Part shown: positions 31,563 to 39,744 of the stretch, one piece after another | How positions within the stretch are numbered: the first letter of the stretch is position 1 | How the letters are laid out: each line of letters starts with the position of its first letter | From: Pseudogemmobacter humi | GTDB lineage: Bacteria > Pseudomonadota > Alphaproteobacteria > Rhodobacterales > Rhodobacteraceae | DNA: 42,387 nt | NCBI RefSeq assembly: GCF_900609055.1 | Contig: NZ_UXAW01000045.1 | Coordinates: 1-42,387, forward strand | Direction: 5' to 3' | The notes under the pieces: generated by a model | Databases searched by the model: none | Seen by the model: only the letters and a program-made list of their open reading frames with translations | What the model was told of the DNA's origin: nothing | Position numbers and translations under genes: made by a program

Positions 31563-33507
31563 TCGTGCGATCCTGCTGGCCTGTGTGACCCTGCTGGCCT
31601 TCGCCATCGCGGGCTGGCGCTTTGCGCAGGTCTTCAGGCCGGTCTTCCGGGGCGGCCCTGCGGCCCGTTTCGACCAGCCTCGCCGGCGGCTGAAGGGCGT
31701 GCTGGGCGATATCGGCCTGCATCGCCGCCTGTTCCGCTATCGCTGGTCGGGGATCCTGCATGCCTTCATGATGAGCGGCTTTCTCGTCCTGCTGACGGTC
31801 ACGCTGGAAAGTTTCGTCAGACCCTTCTTTCCGGGTTTCAGTCTCGATGCGATCGGCGGCAGCACCGGGCTTGCCCTGGTGCAGGAGATCTTTGCCGGCT
31901 TCATCCTGATCGCGCTTTCGATGGCGATCTGGCAGCGGCTGGTGTGGAAGCCCAAACGCTTTCGCACCTCCAGCGCGAAGGACGCCTGGATCATCTATGC
32001 GCTGGTCGGCACCATCGTCGCAAGCCTGGTGCTGGAGGCCGCCTGCCATCAGATCCTGCAAGGCGGCGTCTCGCCCTGGCGCCCGGTCTCCGGCACGCTC
32101 GCGCGGATTCTGACGGCGCTCGGCATGGGGCAGAGCGGTGCGGCCGTCGTCGAGCCCGCCGCCTACTGGCTGCATGTCGCGGCGATCCTGAGCTTCCTCG
32201 TCTATATCCCTGGCTCCAAACACCGGCATATCTTCACGGCAGCCTTCAACATCTATTTCCGTCCGCTCGACCGCGCGCAGGAACTGCCGAAGACCGATCC
32301 CGATGCCGCTTCCGTCGGCGTCGTCACCATCGAGGATTTCTCCTGGAAGCATAAGCTGGATCTGGTCTCCTGCACCGAATGCGGGCGCTGCGAGGCGGCC
32401 TGCCCGGCCAATGCCGCCGGCCTGCCGCTGTCGCCGAAGCTGATCGTCACCGGCCTGCGCGACCATATGATCGCCGAGGAGAAAGCCGCCTGCGAACACA
32501 CGCCCATCGTCGGCAATGTGATCCCGGAAGAGACGCTTTTCGCCTGCACCACCTGCCGCGCCTGCATGGATGCCTGCCCGGTCTGGATCGAGCCGATGAG
32601 CAAGATCATCGAACTCCGCCGCACCGCCGTCGAGGAAGGCAGCGTCGAGCCGATGCTGCAAACCGCGCTGAAGAATTTCCAGAACAGCGGTAATTCGCAG
32701 GGCAAACCCGCCCGCCAGCGCCCCCGCTGGGCCAAGGGCCTCGACTTTGCGATCAAGGACGCGCGCGAAGAGCCGGTGGATATCCTCTGGTTCGTGGGCG
32801 ACCATGCCTCCTACGATCCGCGCGTGCAGGAGATCACCCGCAAGGTGGCGAAACTCCTGCATGAGGCCGGGGTCGATTTCGGCATCCTGCACGACGGCGA
32901 GACCAATGCCGGCAATGACGTGCGTCGCATCGGCGAGGAGGGCATGTTCCAGGACCTCGCCCAGGCCAATGTCGAGGCGATCAATGGCTGCACCTTCAAC
33001 CGCATCCTGACCACCGATCCGCACAGTCTGAACGCGCTGAAGAACGACTACCGCCAGTTCGGCACCGATTACACCGTGGTTCACTATACGGAGTTGTTGG
33101 TGGAACTGGTCGGCAGCGGTGCGCTGACGCTGGAAGTGCCGGAGGATGGCGCCGCCGTGACCTATCACGACCCCTGTTATCTGGGCCGCTATAACGGCGT
33201 TTTCGACGCGCCGCGCGATCTGATCCGGATGGCGGGCTATGAGGTCCATGAAATGGCGCGCAACCGCGAGAACAGCTTTTGCTGCGGCGCGGGCGGCGGG
33301 CGGATCTGGATGGACGATTCCGCCATGACCGAGCGCCCCAGCGAAAGCCGGATCAAAGAGGCGCTGTCCATCGGCAATGTGACGGCCTTCGTCGTCGCCT
33401 GCCCGAAGGATCTCATCATGTATTCCGCCGCCGTCCAGGCCCTGGGCGTCGGCGATCGGATCCGCGTGACCGATATCGCGGATCTGCTTATCCCGCGCGC
33501 CGCCTGA
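31555..33507 (+). CDS. DgcB-like membrane Fe-S protein, probable ETF:quinone oxidoreductase
   Basis: A 650-aa protein in three parts. There are about five membrane helices (AILLACVTLLAFAIAGW, ILHAFMMSGFLVLLTVTL, IFAGFILIALSMAIW, WIIYALVGTIVASLVLEAA, WLHVAAILSFLVYIPG). Next come two 4Fe-4S clusters (Cys273/276/279/283 and Cys331/334/337/341). A C-terminal heterodisulfide-reductase-like part has the CCG motifs HDPCYLGRYNG and FCCGAGGGRIW. DgcB-type proteins next to EtfAB are thought to pass electrons from ETF into the quinone pool. It begins inside the end of etfA and is followed by the second GMC gene, so it is the likely exit for all flavin electrons of this region. Confidence 0.85.
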   Translation: MPDRAILLACVTLLAFAIAGWRFAQVFRPVFRGGPAARFDQPRRRLKGVLGDIGLHRRLFRYRWSGILHAFMMSGFLVLLTVTLESFVRPFFPGFSLDAIGGSTGLALVQEIFAGFILIALSMAIWQRLVWKPKRFRTSSAKDAWIIYALVGTIVASLVLEAACHQILQGGVSPWRPVSGTLARILTALGMGQSGAAVVEPAAYWLHVAAILSFLVYIPGSKHRHIFTAAFNIYFRPLDRAQELPKTDPDAASVGVVTIEDFSWKHKLDLVSCTECGRCEAACPANAAGLPLSPKLIVTGLRDHMIAEEKAACEHTPIVGNVIPEETLFACTTCRACMDACPVWIEPMSKIIELRRTAVEEGSVEPMLQTALKNFQNSGNSQGKPARQRPRWAKGLDFAIKDAREEPVDILWFVGDHASYDPRVQEITRKVAKLLHEAGVDFGILHDGETNAGNDVRRIGEEGMFQDLAQANVEAINGCTFNRILTTDPHSLNALKNDYRQFGTDYTVVHYTELLVELVGSGALTLEVPEDGAAVTYHDPCYLGRYNGVFDAPRDLIRMAGYEVHEMARNRENSFCCGAGGGRIWMDDSAMTERPSESRIKEALSIGNVTAFVVACPKDLIMYSAAVQALGVGDRIRVTDIADLLIPRAA

Positions 33508-33566
33508 GAAGGGCGCGAGGGCTCCGGCCAAGACATTTCAATTCGTCACTCAGGGGAGGCAAGACG

Positions 33567-35201
33567 ATGGCGAAAAATCCAGGCGGACGCGACGAAGTCG
33601 CCGACGTTCTCATCATCGGGGCAGGGGCCTCGGGGTCTGTTGCCGCGGCGCATCTGGCCAAAGCCGGTTTCAGCGTGGTCTGCCTTGAGCAGGGCCGTAA
33701 GATCGACGCGTCCGAATATTTCGGCGACAAGCCGGAATGGGAGGTCACCTCGCAAAAGCAGTGGCACCCCAACCCGAATGTCCGCGATCTCGACACCGAT
33801 TATCCGATCAATACCGACGAATCCGATGTCAACCCGCTGATGTATAACGCGGTCGGCGGCTCGACGATCCTGTACGCCGCGCATTGGCAGCGCTTCATCC
33901 CCTCGGATTTCCGGGTGAAGACGATGGACGGCATCGCCGATGACTGGCCCTTCACCTATGAGGATCTGGCGCCCTTCTACGATCAGATGGAAGAGGAGAT
34001 GGGCGTCTCGGGTCTGAGCGGCGATCCGGCCTATCCGGCGGGCAAGGCGCCGCCGCTGCCGCCTTTGCCGATCAACAAGATCGGGCGCAAGGCGGCCGAG
34101 GGGATGAACAAGCTCGGCTGGCACTGGTGGCCGAGCCCGAACTCGATCCCCTCGAAACCCTACCGCGGCCGCAACGCCTGCGTTCGGCGCGGCACCTGTC
34201 TGACCGGCTGCCCGGAAAAGGCCAAAGCCTCGATGGATCTGGTTTACTGGCCCGATGCCATCGCGGATGGCGCGCGGCTGATCACCGGCGCAAGGGTCTC
34301 GAAGATCGAGACCAATGAGCAGGGGCTGGCGACCGGGGCGATTTACGTCGACCGCAGCGGGCGCGAGCGCCGCCAGCGCGCCAATGTTGTGATCATGTGC
34401 GCGAACAGCATCGGCACGACGCGGCTTTTGCTGCTGTCGGCCACCGGCAAAGCGTCGAACGGGCTGGGGAATTCCTCGGGCCTGCTGGGGCGCAATCTGA
34501 TGATGCACCCCTATGCGGCGGTGAACGGCCTGTTCGACGAGCCGATGGAGAGCTGGCTCGGCCCCTCGGGCCAGGTGATCCATTCGATGGAATTCGCCGA
34601 AAGCGATCCCTCGCGCGGGTTCCTGCGGGGCGGCAAGTGGCAGGTGATGCCCTCGGGCGGGCCGCTCGGCCTGCGGGCGGGCTACAGCGGCAAGGCGCTG
34701 GACGATGCCTGGGGCGCGAATTTCCACAAGAACACCCTGCGCACCTTCGGCCGCAGTTTTGAGTGGGGCATCATCGCCGAGGATCTGCCGGAATATGAGA
34801 ATCGGGTGGTGCTGGACAGCACGCTGACCGATTCCGATGGTATCCCCTCGCCGAAGATCCTTTACCGCAACGCTGAGAATACCAGGAAGCTCCTCGATTT
34901 CCACGTTGCCCGCGCGCGGGAGGCGATGGAGGCCGCCGGCGCCATCGAGATCAGCCATACCTCGCTGATGCGCGATTGCGGCTGGCACCTCATGGGCACG
35001 GCGCGGATGGGCAACGACCCGGAAACCTCGGTCGTCGACCAGTGGTGCCGCAGCCATGACGTGCCGAACCTCTACATCATGGACGGCTCGACCTTCGTGA
35101 CCTCGTCCTCGGCCAACCCGACGGCGACCATCACCGCCATCGCGTTGCGCGCGACCAAACATATGATCGCCAACCGTCGCAACCAGGAGGTCGCAGCATG
35201 A
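33567..35201 (+). CDS. GMC-family FAD oxidoreductase (copy 2)
   Basis: A 544-aa paralogue of the GMC enzyme at 22251-23924. It has the FAD fold LIIGAGASGSVAAAHLAKAG, the cysteine cluster CVRRGTCLTGCP (C-x5-C-x3-C), and the C-terminal CGWHLMGTARMG with NPTATITAIALRATKHM. Shared unusual stretches such as QKQWHPNPN, DYPINTDES and NPLMYNAVGGST show that the two copies come from a common ancestor. There is no signal peptide. It lies 59 bases after the dgcB-like gene with a CAGGGGAGG ribosome site, and overlaps its small subunit by ATGA. The substrate is an unknown alcohol or sugar-like compound. Confidence 0.85.
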   Translation: MAKNPGGRDEVADVLIIGAGASGSVAAAHLAKAGFSVVCLEQGRKIDASEYFGDKPEWEVTSQKQWHPNPNVRDLDTDYPINTDESDVNPLMYNAVGGSTILYAAHWQRFIPSDFRVKTMDGIADDWPFTYEDLAPFYDQMEEEMGVSGLSGDPAYPAGKAPPLPPLPINKIGRKAAEGMNKLGWHWWPSPNSIPSKPYRGRNACVRRGTCLTGCPEKAKASMDLVYWPDAIADGARLITGARVSKIETNEQGLATGAIYVDRSGRERRQRANVVIMCANSIGTTRLLLLSATGKASNGLGNSSGLLGRNLMMHPYAAVNGLFDEPMESWLGPSGQVIHSMEFAESDPSRGFLRGGKWQVMPSGGPLGLRAGYSGKALDDAWGANFHKNTLRTFGRSFEWGIIAEDLPEYENRVVLDSTLTDSDGIPSPKILYRNAENTRKLLDFHVARAREAMEAAGAIEISHTSLMRDCGWHLMGTARMGNDPETSVVDQWCRSHDVPNLYIMDGSTFVTSSSANPTATITAIALRATKHMIANRRNQEVAA

Positions 35202-35623
35202 GCGCGCTCACCCAGACCGAACGCGATATCCTTGCGGGGATCGCCGACTATCTGATCCCCGAAGCCGAGGGGATGCCTTCTGCAAGCCAGGTGAACCTGG
35301 CGTCTGAGCTTGCTGACCGGGTCTTTGCGGTGCGCCATGATCTGGTCGGGCCGGTCAGGGGGGCGCTTGGCAAGGTGCCGGGCCTTGCGGGAGAGGTGGC
35401 GGCGAAAAAGCTTGCCGACATCGATCCCGAAGGGTTCCACGCCATCACCACCGTCGCCTCGGCCGGCTATTTCATGTCGCCGAAAACGCGCGAGGCGCTT
35501 GGCTATCCCGGCCAGGAATCGCGGCCCTTCGATCCCGACAAGACCACCGATTACCTTGAGGACGGGTTGTTGCAGCCGGTGATCGACCGCGGTCCGATCT
35601 ACAAGCCGACCCCGGGCCTCTGA
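35198..35623 (+). CDS. Gluconate 2-dehydrogenase subunit 3-family small subunit (copy 2)
   Basis: A 141-aa small subunit pairing with GMC copy 2. The start (MSALTQTERDILAGIADYLIPEAEGMPSA, split by little else) and the end (AGYFMSPKTREALGYPGQESRPFDPDKT) match copy 1 and the G2DH subunit 3 family. As in copy 1, there is no Tat signal, so an assembly or stability role in the cytoplasm is more likely than export. A 9-bp GC hairpin follows, before the amidohydrolase gene. Confidence 0.8.
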   Translation: MSALTQTERDILAGIADYLIPEAEGMPSASQVNLASELADRVFAVRHDLVGPVRGALGKVPGLAGEVAAKKLADIDPEGFHAITTVASAGYFMSPKTREALGYPGQESRPFDPDKTTDYLEDGLLQPVIDRGPIYKPTPGL

Positions 35624-35634
35624 CCCCGGCGAAA

Positions 35635-35662
35635 GCCCCGGGCGGCAGGATCTGCCCGGGGC
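35635..35662 (+). terminator. Intercistronic hairpin
   Basis: GCCCCGGGC (35635-35643) pairs perfectly with GCCCGGGGC (35654-35662) over a 10-base loop, 12 bases after the small-subunit stop and 36 bases before the amidohydrolase. Without a T run it may only attenuate or stabilise the operon RNA. Confidence 0.45.
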
Positions 35663-35697
35663 ATACGACCTGACCGAGCCAAAGATCGGATGCGAAG

Positions 35698-36555
35698 ATG
35701 AGCGATATTCCCGTCGATATTCCGCCCGCCCTCCCGAGCGCGCCGAAAACCCGCGCCCCCGCCGGCACTACGGATACCCATTTCCATATCTTCGGGCCGA
35801 AGGACAAATATCCGCTCAGCCCGCAACGGATGTATGAGCCCGCGCTGGCCGATGTCGACCAGTATCTGGCAATGGCCGAAATTGTCGGGATCGAGCGGGT
35901 GGTGATCGTGAATGGCAGCCCCTACGGCGCCGATAACCGCTGCATCCTCGACGCGATCCAGACCTTTGGCGCGCATCGGGCGCGCGGCGTCGCGGTGGTG
36001 GAGAACGATATCAGCGACGCCGGTCTGCGGGCGCTGCACGATCAGGGCATTCGGGGCATCCGCTTCAATCTGATCACCAATATGACCACGATCGGCGATC
36101 TGCGGCAAACCATCGGACGGCTGGCGGCGCATGGGCTCCATGCCCAGCTTTGGCTGAAAAGCCATGTGCTGGAGGATATTCTGTCGATCATCGACCAGAT
36201 CGACGTGCCGGTGGTGCTGGACCATATGGGCCAGGTGCCGACCTCTCTCGGCATGGATCATCCGCATTTCCAGAACATGATGCGGCTTCTTGAGACCGGC
36301 AAGGTCTGGGTCAAGATGATCGGCTACCGGGTGTCAGAGGGCGCGCCCTTTGACGATCTGCGCGCGCCGGTGGCCGAGATCATGCGCCGCATCCCTGAAC
36401 GCATGATCTGGGGCACGGACTGGCCGCATCCCTTGCTGAAGGGCATGCCGATGCCCGATGACGGCAGGATGCTGGATCTGCTGGCAAGCTGGTGCACAGA
36501 GACGCAGCTGAAGCAGATCCTCGTCGACAACCCCGCCCGGCTTTACGGGTTCTGA
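35698..36555 (+). CDS. Amidohydrolase-2 family lactonase/pyrone hydrolase-like
   Basis: A 285-aa TIM-barrel hydrolase of the amidohydrolase-2 family, in the subgroup holding 2-pyrone-4,6-dicarboxylate hydrolase (LigI) and sugar-acid lactone isomerases and lactonases. Active-site features: TDTHFHIFGP (His28, His30), LDHMGQVP (His176) and the final WGTDWPHP (Asp241). It probably opens or moves a lactone made by the GMC dehydrogenases. It ends one base before the maleate-isomerase-like gene, so the two probably act in succession. LigI itself is not certain, since no protocatechuate 4,5-cleavage genes are present. Confidence 0.8.
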   Translation: MSDIPVDIPPALPSAPKTRAPAGTTDTHFHIFGPKDKYPLSPQRMYEPALADVDQYLAMAEIVGIERVVIVNGSPYGADNRCILDAIQTFGAHRARGVAVVENDISDAGLRALHDQGIRGIRFNLITNMTTIGDLRQTIGRLAAHGLHAQLWLKSHVLEDILSIIDQIDVPVVLDHMGQVPTSLGMDHPHFQNMMRLLETGKVWVKMIGYRVSEGAPFDDLRAPVAEIMRRIPERMIWGTDWPHPLLKGMPMPDDGRMLDLLASWCTETQLKQILVDNPARLYGF

Positions 36556-36556
36556 G

Positions 36557-37315
36557 ATGGCGGGCGGGATCAGCGCCCCGAATGCGGCCCCTTCGGTGGC
36601 TGAAATCCGTCTGGGCTTCGTGCTGCCCGGCGTGAACACGATTGTCGAGCCCTGGTATGCCTCGGCGCTGCCCCGGGGCTTCAACGCGCATTTCGCGCGC
36701 ATGCTGCTCCCGGCCCGGCTCACCCCCGAGGCGGTGCGGCAGATGGACGAAGAGGACGGAGCCCGCGCGCTGCGCCAGATCGCCTCAGTGCGCCCGCATG
36801 CCGCGATCTATGCCTGTTTCGCCTCATCGGTGGTGCTGGGGGTGGCGGCGGATCGCGAGCTTGCGCTGAGCAGCACGCGCCTGACCGGCGCTCCGGCAGA
36901 GACGGCGGCCGGCGCCTCGTTCAAAGCGATGCGGGCGCTCGGGATGCGGCGAATCGCGGTGGTCTCGCCCTATGCCGAAGAGATCGACCGGGCGGAACAT
37001 GCCCTGCTGGAAGAGGCGGGTTTTGAGGTCATCGCCTCGCGCAGCTTCGGGATTACCGGCAGTTTCGAGCTTGCGGGCCTTTCGGCCGCCGGGATGATCC
37101 GTGCCGGGCAGGAGATCGCCCCCGGCGCGGATGGCCTTTTCCTGTCCTGCATGAACACGCCCTCGCATCTGGCGATTGCGGAACTTGAACGCGAGACCGG
37201 CCTGCCGGTCGTCACGGCGACCTCGGCGACGCTCTGGGCCGCATTGCGCCTTGCGGGTTTCGCCGGCGATCCGGAGAGAATCGGCCGCCTCGGCGCCGCC
37301 GCCTTCCCGGGCTGA
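36557..37315 (+). CDS. Asp/Glu racemase superfamily protein, maleate cis-trans isomerase-like
   Basis: A 252-aa two-domain protein resembling maleate isomerase and arylmalonate decarboxylase. The two catalytic-type cysteines are Cys87 (AIYACFASS) and Cys198 (LFLSCMNTPSH), one in each half, as in maleate isomerase. The N-terminal block RLGFVLPGVNTIVEPWY also fits. It could turn a cis-enediacid (maleate- or citraconate-like) into the trans form. If the product were mesaconate or a relative, it would connect to the Mct/Meh enzymes, but that link is inference. It follows the amidohydrolase by one base. Confidence 0.72.
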   Translation: MAGGISAPNAAPSVAEIRLGFVLPGVNTIVEPWYASALPRGFNAHFARMLLPARLTPEAVRQMDEEDGARALRQIASVRPHAAIYACFASSVVLGVAADRELALSSTRLTGAPAETAAGASFKAMRALGMRRIAVVSPYAEEIDRAEHALLEEAGFEVIASRSFGITGSFELAGLSAAGMIRAGQEIAPGADGLFLSCMNTPSHLAIAELERETGLPVVTATSATLWAALRLAGFAGDPERIGRLGAAAFPG

Positions 37316-37419
37316 GAACCGCTCCGGCAATGAGATCCCCCCTCCGGCCCGCCGGTTTGCGGGGGAGTGCCCGCCTGTTTCCCAGGAATGACGCATCTGA
37401 CCCGATCAGGCGATGTTTT

Positions 37420-37465
37420 TTGTCGACCTGTGTGACGATTATTAGATTTACAAGATTGTCGACTA
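37420..37465. promoter_or_regulatory. Two operator copies before the ABC transporter
   Basis: TTGTCGACCT (37420-37429) and ATTGTCGACTA (37455-37465) lie 36 bases apart in the 199-bp gap before the binding-protein gene. The second overlaps TATATT (37464-37469), a possible -10. The left half TTGTC is shared with all other sites in the region. The spacing would place two dimers on about the same face only approximately. Confidence 0.6.
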
Positions 37466-37514
37466 TATTGCCGCCTGTTAGTGTTGCCAAAGTCACGTCA
37501 TGAGGGAGGAACAG

Positions 37515-38624
37515 ATGACTGGCGAAGAAAACGGGATGGAAAAACCCATCGAGACGGCCAGCGGTGCAGGCTTTTCCCGGCGCTCGCTTCTGCGGGGCCT
37601 TGGGGCGCTGACGGCCGGGACCGCGGCAATCGGCAGCATGCTGTCCACGGCAAAGACGGCCTGGGCGCAAGAGGTTCCGACCGCATCAGGCACCGGCAAG
37701 AAGGTTCGCGTCGGCCTGCCTCTGAACTACGGCCCCTTCAACCAGCCCTGGCGCCGCGGCTGCGCGGCCATCGCCCGCATCGTCGAGGAACGCGGCGGTG
37801 AACTGGTCACGGTGCGCGGCGAGCCGAGCAAACAGTCCGAACAGCAATCCGAGCTGCAACTTCTGGACCAGGGCATCGACGTGCTGGTTCTGGGTATCTA
37901 TCAGACCGAATCCGAGACCGCCTTCATCGTCGACCAGGCGCGCGAGCGTGGCATCAAAACGGTCGGTTTCGCGGTCTCGGTCAAGGATTCCCCGGCGGTG
38001 ATCGAGGATGACTGGACCGTCGGCGTCAATATGGGCTACCTCGTCCATAACGCGCTGAAGCGTCAGGGCACCATCGTTCAGACCGCCGAGGATCGCGGCT
38101 TCTATGCCGGCTTCGACAAGATGAATGACGCGGTCGAACTGATGACGCGGTTCGAATCGCGGATGAATGTGCTGCCCTTCATGTCCGGCTCGGTCTCGAC
38201 CAGCGACCAGATCTCGAAAGGCCGCGACAACGTGCTTGCGCTGTTGCAGGCCAATCCCGATCCGGCCTCGCTCCAGGCCATCGTCTCCTGGTGGTGGCCG
38301 CTTGCGGTCGGCGCCTCGCAGGCTTTGCGCACCATGCCCGACCGCGAGATCCTGATCGCGAGCCATTACTTCTCGGAGCAGCTTCTGGGCGAGATGGCCT
38401 CGCCGGGCAGCCGCATCGGCTTCGCGACCGACACGCCCTGGGCCTATATGGGCGAAAAGGTGGCCGAGCTTGCGATGCGCCTTGGCCGCGACGAAGAGGT
38501 CGAGAACATCGTCTACCGCTCGCCGGTGACGACGATCCGGCCGGATCAGGCTTCGGAGACGCTTGATGCGCTGCTGGCCGAGGATCAGGCGGCCATCGCA
38601 CTTCTGGCCAATTACGGCGGCTGA
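37515..38624 (+). CDS. Sugar-type ABC transporter substrate-binding protein (CUT2), Tat-exported
   Basis: A 369-aa periplasmic binding protein (RbsB/type I fold). The Tat signal is clear: SRRSLLRGLGALTAG (Arg22-Arg23), hydrophobic stretch, and cleavage after about AWA (residue 51). The mature part starts KKVRVGLPLNYGPFNQPW and has QLLDQGIDVLVLGIY, ARERGIKTVGFAVSV and VGVNMGYLVHNAL, typical of ribose-like binders. I chose the ATG at 37515, after GAGGGAGGAAC. It captures the inducing substrate of the regulon. Tat export of a CUT2 binder is less common than Sec export. A stem-loop follows, before the permease. Confidence 0.87.
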   Translation: MTGEENGMEKPIETASGAGFSRRSLLRGLGALTAGTAAIGSMLSTAKTAWAQEVPTASGTGKKVRVGLPLNYGPFNQPWRRGCAAIARIVEERGGELVTVRGEPSKQSEQQSELQLLDQGIDVLVLGIYQTESETAFIVDQARERGIKTVGFAVSVKDSPAVIEDDWTVGVNMGYLVHNALKRQGTIVQTAEDRGFYAGFDKMNDAVELMTRFESRMNVLPFMSGSVSTSDQISKGRDNVLALLQANPDPASLQAIVSWWWPLAVGASQALRTMPDREILIASHYFSEQLLGEMASPGSRIGFATDTPWAYMGEKVAELAMRLGRDEEVENIVYRSPVTTIRPDQASETLDALLAEDQAAIALLANYGG

Positions 38625-38640
38625 GCCGCAGCCGACCTGC

Positions 38641-38671
38641 CGGCCGCCCGCGCATGCGTCGTGGGCGGCCG
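38641..38671 (+). other. Intercistronic stem-loop after the binding-protein gene
   Basis: CGGCCGCCC (38641-38649) pairs with GGGCGGCCG (38663-38671) over a 13-base loop between the binding-protein and permease genes. Such hairpins commonly protect the upstream mRNA and lower read-through, giving more binding protein than membrane components. Confidence 0.55.
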
Positions 38672-38731
38672 CTGCTTCATATCGGAAGCCGGGTCAATCA
38701 GCGTTCAGGGCAGCGTTTCGGAGAGAAAAAC

Positions 38732-39736
38732 ATGGCGACGAGTGCCACCAACAATCAGATCAAATCAACCGGGTCGAATGAGACGGCCCTTATCCGCCTG
38801 CTCAGGACCTGGGGTACGATCATCGTCATCGCGCTGGTCGGAATCGGGTTTGCAATCGCCTCGCCCTATTTCGCGACGGTTTCCAATTTCAACAATATCC
38901 TGTTCGCGATGATCGTCTCCGCGCTCGTTTCCATCGGGCTGACCTATGTGATCGTCGCCGGCAGTTTCGACCTGTCGATCGGGCTGACCGTCACCACGAC
39001 CTCGATCGTCACCGCCTTCCTGATCCCGGTCACGGGGCCCTTCCTCGCGGTTGTTCTGGCGCTGGCGGTGGCCTGCTGCATCGGCCTCGTGAACGGGCTG
39101 CTCGTCACTTACGGCCGGCTGTCGGGTATCGTCGTCACCCTGGGGATGAGCTTCGTTCTGGGCGGGCTGAACCAGTATGTGACCAATGGCTACCAGATCG
39201 CGGTGGATTACCGCGAAGAGGCCTTCCGCTGGATCGGGCAGGGCCGGATCGGACCTATCGCCGTGCCGGTGATCATCCTTCTCCTGGTCTTCCTGCTGGG
39301 CTGGATCGTGCAGGCCCGCACCCGCGCCGGGCATTACATGTCGGCGGTCGGAGACAATCCGATGGCGGCCTATTACTCGGGCATTCCGGTCTATCGCTGG
39401 GTGATCTTCTCTTTCATCCTCGCGGCGCTGATGTGCGGGGTGGGCGGCGTGATCCTGACCTCGATCTCCTCCTCGGCGCAGCCGGTGGGCGGGCAGGGCT
39501 ATCTGCTCGAAGCCTTCGCGGCGGTCTATCTGGGTGCGACCATCCTTGGCAAAGGCAAACCGCATGTGCTTGGCACGCTGATCGGGGTGCTGTTCCTCTA
39601 TATGGTCAGTTCCGGCATGAACATGGTCGGGGTGCCGTTTGCCGCGCGCCAGCTGTTCAACGGCCTCGTGCTGATCCTCGCGGTGGGCGCCAATGCGATG
39701 CTGAACCGTGAAGAAATTCACCTGAAGTTCATCTGA
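38732..39736 (+). CDS. Sugar-type ABC transporter permease (RbsC-like)
   Basis: A 334-aa inner-membrane permease of the CUT2 family with about eight to ten helices (for example IIVIALVGIGFAIAS, ILFAMIVSALVSIGLTYVIV, LAVVLALAVACCIGLVNGL, VPVIILLLVFLLGWIV). Family marks are AGSFDLSIGLTV, LVTYGRLSGIVVTLGM, SAVGDNPMAAYYSGIPV (the ATPase-contact loop) and LEAFAAVYLGATILGKGKPHVLGTLIG. I chose the ATG at 38732, after GGAGAGA, rather than an upstream in-frame start inside the hairpin region. It lies 107 bases after the binding protein and 8 before the ATPase. Confidence 0.92.
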   Translation: MATSATNNQIKSTGSNETALIRLLRTWGTIIVIALVGIGFAIASPYFATVSNFNNILFAMIVSALVSIGLTYVIVAGSFDLSIGLTVTTTSIVTAFLIPVTGPFLAVVLALAVACCIGLVNGLLVTYGRLSGIVVTLGMSFVLGGLNQYVTNGYQIAVDYREEAFRWIGQGRIGPIAVPVIILLLVFLLGWIVQARTRAGHYMSAVGDNPMAAYYSGIPVYRWVIFSFILAALMCGVGGVILTSISSSAQPVGGQGYLLEAFAAVYLGATILGKGKPHVLGTLIGVLFLYMVSSGMNMVGVPFAARQLFNGLVLILAVGANAMLNREEIHLKFI

Positions 39737-39744
39737 GGCCCCCG

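Noticed and set aside
31441-33531. A 696-codon minus-strand open frame over the dgcB-like gene
   Set aside because: The plus strand encodes membrane helices and two 4Fe-4S motifs coupled to etfA; the minus frame has no features.
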